From Candidatus Hydrogenedentota bacterium (GTDB lineage: Bacteria; Hydrogenedentota; Hydrogenedentia; Hydrogenedentales; CAITNO01), in the NCBI GenBank assembly GCA_023145975.1, contig JAGLCZ010000007.1, positions 1 through 7,413 on the forward strand: 7,413 nt of DNA, read 5' to 3'. A program made the translations under genes and the position numbers. The first letter of the stretch is position 1; each line of letters starts with the position of its first letter. The notes below the pieces were generated by a model that worked only from the letters and a program-made list of their open reading frames with translations, had not been told where the DNA came from and ran no database searches. Shown here piece by piece: positions 5,711 to 7,413 of the stretch.

Positions 5711-5719
5711 TGCTAGAAT
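5711..5719 (+). promoter_or_regulatory. Candidate extended -10 promoter for the last gene
   Basis: TGCTAGAAT combines the extended TGn with a 5-of-6 -10 box (TAGAAT, 5714-5719). No good -35 is visible at the proper distance, as is tolerated by extended -10 promoters. Transcription would start near 5726-5727, giving a leader of only about 17 nt before ATG 5744. Position between an upstream terminator and a new gene supports it. Confidence 0.45.
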
Positions 5720-5743
5720 AGGCGGCATGAGGTTGAAATAATT

Positions 5744-7413
5744 ATGCCCCTGTTCTTTTATGCTATGGATTCCGCAGTGCGATCCTGTTTTCACCGGGTG
5801 AGGACGGTACTTGGTTTGTTGTCTCCATCGACTCGGGTCGTTACTCTTTTGATGGGGATATTTCTGCTTTCTTTTTCCTGTATGGGTGCCCAGGGTGTTT
5901 TTACTCATGAAGTGCCGTCTACGGTTCTTGCCGAAAAAGCAGTGGTTTGGGGAAATCCGCTTGCAGATGGTCCAATTCGTGCATTAGTTATAGCTCCCCG
6001 CTTTACGCTGGGCGATGTGGCACAGCTTGCAGTACGGCTTGAGATGCAGTGTGAAACCGTTGCGTTGTGGAGTGCTGACAGCATAGGGTTTGATCCAATG
6101 GCTGTTGCATCCCTACCGGATGGGGGCAGGCGTGAGGATATACTTGAGCGTATTCGTGAGGGCTTGGATGAGCGGTTGGATGTTATTGTGTTGGCAAATT
6201 TTGACACGGACATTTTGCCGGAAGCAGTGTTTTCTAAAATACTGGATAAAGTAGCTGGAGGCACAGGGTTGCTGCTTGCTCATCTGCAAAACGGTGTAGA
6301 TTCTCCTCTTCATATTGTATTGGATGTACTGTCGCCTGTGGATCATGGCTATCCGATATGGCAGGGTGTGGGCACATGTTTATTTCCCGGCTATACTTCG
6401 CTGGAAGGGCTTTCTCATGTATTTTCTCATGGGGATGGGCGTGTTGTAGTCCTTGAATATCTGGGTGATCCGCCGCATAACCATTGCCTGATTCAACCGC
6501 CTGCTGACCCCTTGGATATGGACCCGCTTTACGAGGATAATGCCTATTCCTTTGTGGCACGTGCCGTTGGTGTTGCTGCACGTCGTTTTGATGAAATTAG
6601 GATTGATGCTTTGTACGACAGGGCTCCTCAGGGACCACAGGACGACGAGATTCCTCCTGATTTCTATCCGGAGTTTGTGCAGGCTATGCGTGATTCGGTT
6701 GTGGCACAACCGGCACGTCCGTTTCAGATGACATTTAATAAACCCACAGATCGACGGTATACCGTTCGTGCACAGTTGCGGCGTGTTGCCAGTAATGTAG
6801 TGATTTCCTGGCATGATTCAGAGTCGTTACCCAAAGGTACGACTGCGCACCAGTTCGAGATACCCGTAGGTTCCGGTGCGTATACGATGGATGTATGGTT
6901 ACACGACCGTTCCGGGATTGTCGACTGGTATTCCAAGGATTTTAACTTGTCGGGCTGGCCTGAATTTCAGGAACTAAAACTGGAAAAGACGTGGCTGCTG
7001 CCCAATGATTCTCTGGACTTCTCCCTGGAAGTGCGCCCTGTTGCCAATCATAGGCGTACGGCTACCATTTATGCACGGGCAGTGGATGAATATGATCGTG
7101 TTGTGAGCGAAGCCTATGCTGAAGTTGATCATCAGGGGGGCACACTAAATTTACGCTTACATTTTTCTGATCTGTTGTCGACGTTGCTCAAAGTTGAAGT
7201 ATTTGCTGTGGAAGGTCGTAAACGTATTTTATCGGAATGGGAATTGCATGCTTCCTACCGGGAGGTGCGTTATTTAAGTGTGCGACAACACGCAGTGCGG
7301 GGCAGTATGGATGTGGTGGCTTTGGGAGAGGCTGCACGTGAATATATTCCCCTTCATTATCTGAGATGTTTATCCGATATGGGGATTACCTGGGCGCATG
7401 TACCTGCAGGGGA
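5744..7413 (+). CDS. Large exported multidomain protein of unknown function, GATase/ThuA-like domain (3'-truncated by window edge)
   Basis: Not recognised as a named gene. The frame is open for 556 codons to the window end with no stop. ATG 5744 has GAGG 11 nt upstream; M8 (5765) or GTG 5798 are alternatives, since the stretch before the membrane segment is long. Residues 32-49 (VVTLLMGIFLLSFSCMGA), after R31, form one hydrophobic segment, a signal peptide or anchor; the Cys lacks a proper lipobox. Residues about 76-282 look like a Rossmann/class-I glutamine-amidotransferase-like (ThuA-like) fold: IRALVIAPRF, ETVALWSAD, LDVIVLANFD, GGTGLLLAH, the DHGYPIWQG turn, GRVVVLEYLGDPP and a closing helix YSFVARAVGVAARR. 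I see no Cys-His-Glu triad, so it may bind rather than catalyse. About 330-405 and 406-505 are beta-rich, Ig-like in character. From about 508 a new domain starts (YLRCLSDMGITWAHV), possibly a TIM barrel. A role on extracellular carbohydrate is a guess from this architecture and nearby rhaA. Confidence 0.8.
   Translation, partial: MPLFFYAMDSAVRSCFHRVRTVLGLLSPSTRVVTLLMGIFLLSFSCMGAQGVFTHEVPSTVLAEKAVVWGNPLADGPIRALVIAPRFTLGDVAQLAVRLEMQCETVALWSADSIGFDPMAVASLPDGGRREDILERIREGLDERLDVIVLANFDTDILPEAVFSKILDKVAGGTGLLLAHLQNGVDSPLHIVLDVLSPVDHGYPIWQGVGTCLFPGYTSLEGLSHVFSHGDGRVVVLEYLGDPPHNHCLIQPPADPLDMDPLYEDNAYSFVARAVGVAARRFDEIRIDALYDRAPQGPQDDEIPPDFYPEFVQAMRDSVVAQPARPFQMTFNKPTDRRYTVRAQLRRVASNVVISWHDSESLPKGTTAHQFEIPVGSGAYTMDVWLHDRSGIVDWYSKDFNLSGWPEFQELKLEKTWLLPNDSLDFSLEVRPVANHRRTATIYARAVDEYDRVVSEAYAEVDHQGGTLNLRLHFSDLLSTLLKVEVFAVEGRKRILSEWELHASYREVRYLSVRQHAVRGSMDVVALGEAAREYIPLHYLRCLSDMGITWAHVPAG

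Noticed and set aside
5727..5741. Four-codon leader ORF (ATG AGG TTG AAA TAA) just before the last gene
   Set aside because: It starts at the predicted transcription start with no room for a ribosome site. More likely its GAGG is the Shine-Dalgarno of the main gene.
5699..6936. Chain of minus-strand frames opposite the last gene
   Set aside because: The plus-strand frame is open for 556 codons to the window end, with a signal segment and fold-like pattern. The minus frames overlap each other in different registers and look like shadows.

Overview
The window looks like chromosome of a bacterium with a mainly anaerobic, fermentative metabolism and roughly balanced G+C. It has ATGA start/stop overlaps, bacterial Shine-Dalgarno sites and intrinsic terminators. 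A ferredoxin-dependent 2-oxoacid oxidoreductase next to L-rhamnose isomerase and a large exported multidomain protein fits a sugar-degrading anaerobe. I lean weakly towards a PVC or Hydrogenedentota-like lineage from the style of the last protein. The sequence alone does not settle the taxonomy, and there is no rRNA or tRNA in the window.

Layout, all protein genes on the + strand. (1) 1-1119: L-rhamnose isomerase (rhaA), lacking only about 47 N-terminal residues, followed by an intrinsic terminator. (2) 1209-2345: an RlmI-type PUA + SAM methyltransferase, predicted to make 23S rRNA m5C. (3) 2346-2797: a 452-bp gap with no convincing protein gene but much structure. It holds two strong hairpins at 2401-2488 that read best as a ~96-nt small RNA on the minus strand, with its own promoter and terminator. 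It also holds a palindrome, a candidate promoter and a leader with competing hairpins ahead of the next operon. (4) 2798-5511: a tightly coupled four-gene operon in the order delta (2x[4Fe-4S] ferredoxin), alpha, beta (TPP), gamma. Together these encode a complete 2-oxoacid:ferredoxin oxidoreductase of the Kor/Vor type, ended by a strong terminator at 5618-5652. (5) 5744-7413: the first 556 codons of a long gene running off the window end. It has a membrane or signal segment, a GATase/ThuA-like Rossmann domain, beta-sandwich regions and the start of another domain.

RhaA feeds rhamnose into central metabolism. The oxidoreductase oxidises 2-oxoacids to acyl-CoA and reduces ferredoxin. RlmI is housekeeping. 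The last protein is probably envelope-associated or secreted and may act on carbohydrate, which is inference only. The most unusual item is the intergenic small-RNA candidate: its main loop matches the 3' end of 16S rRNA, including the anti-Shine-Dalgarno, at 14 of 16 positions by comparison from memory.
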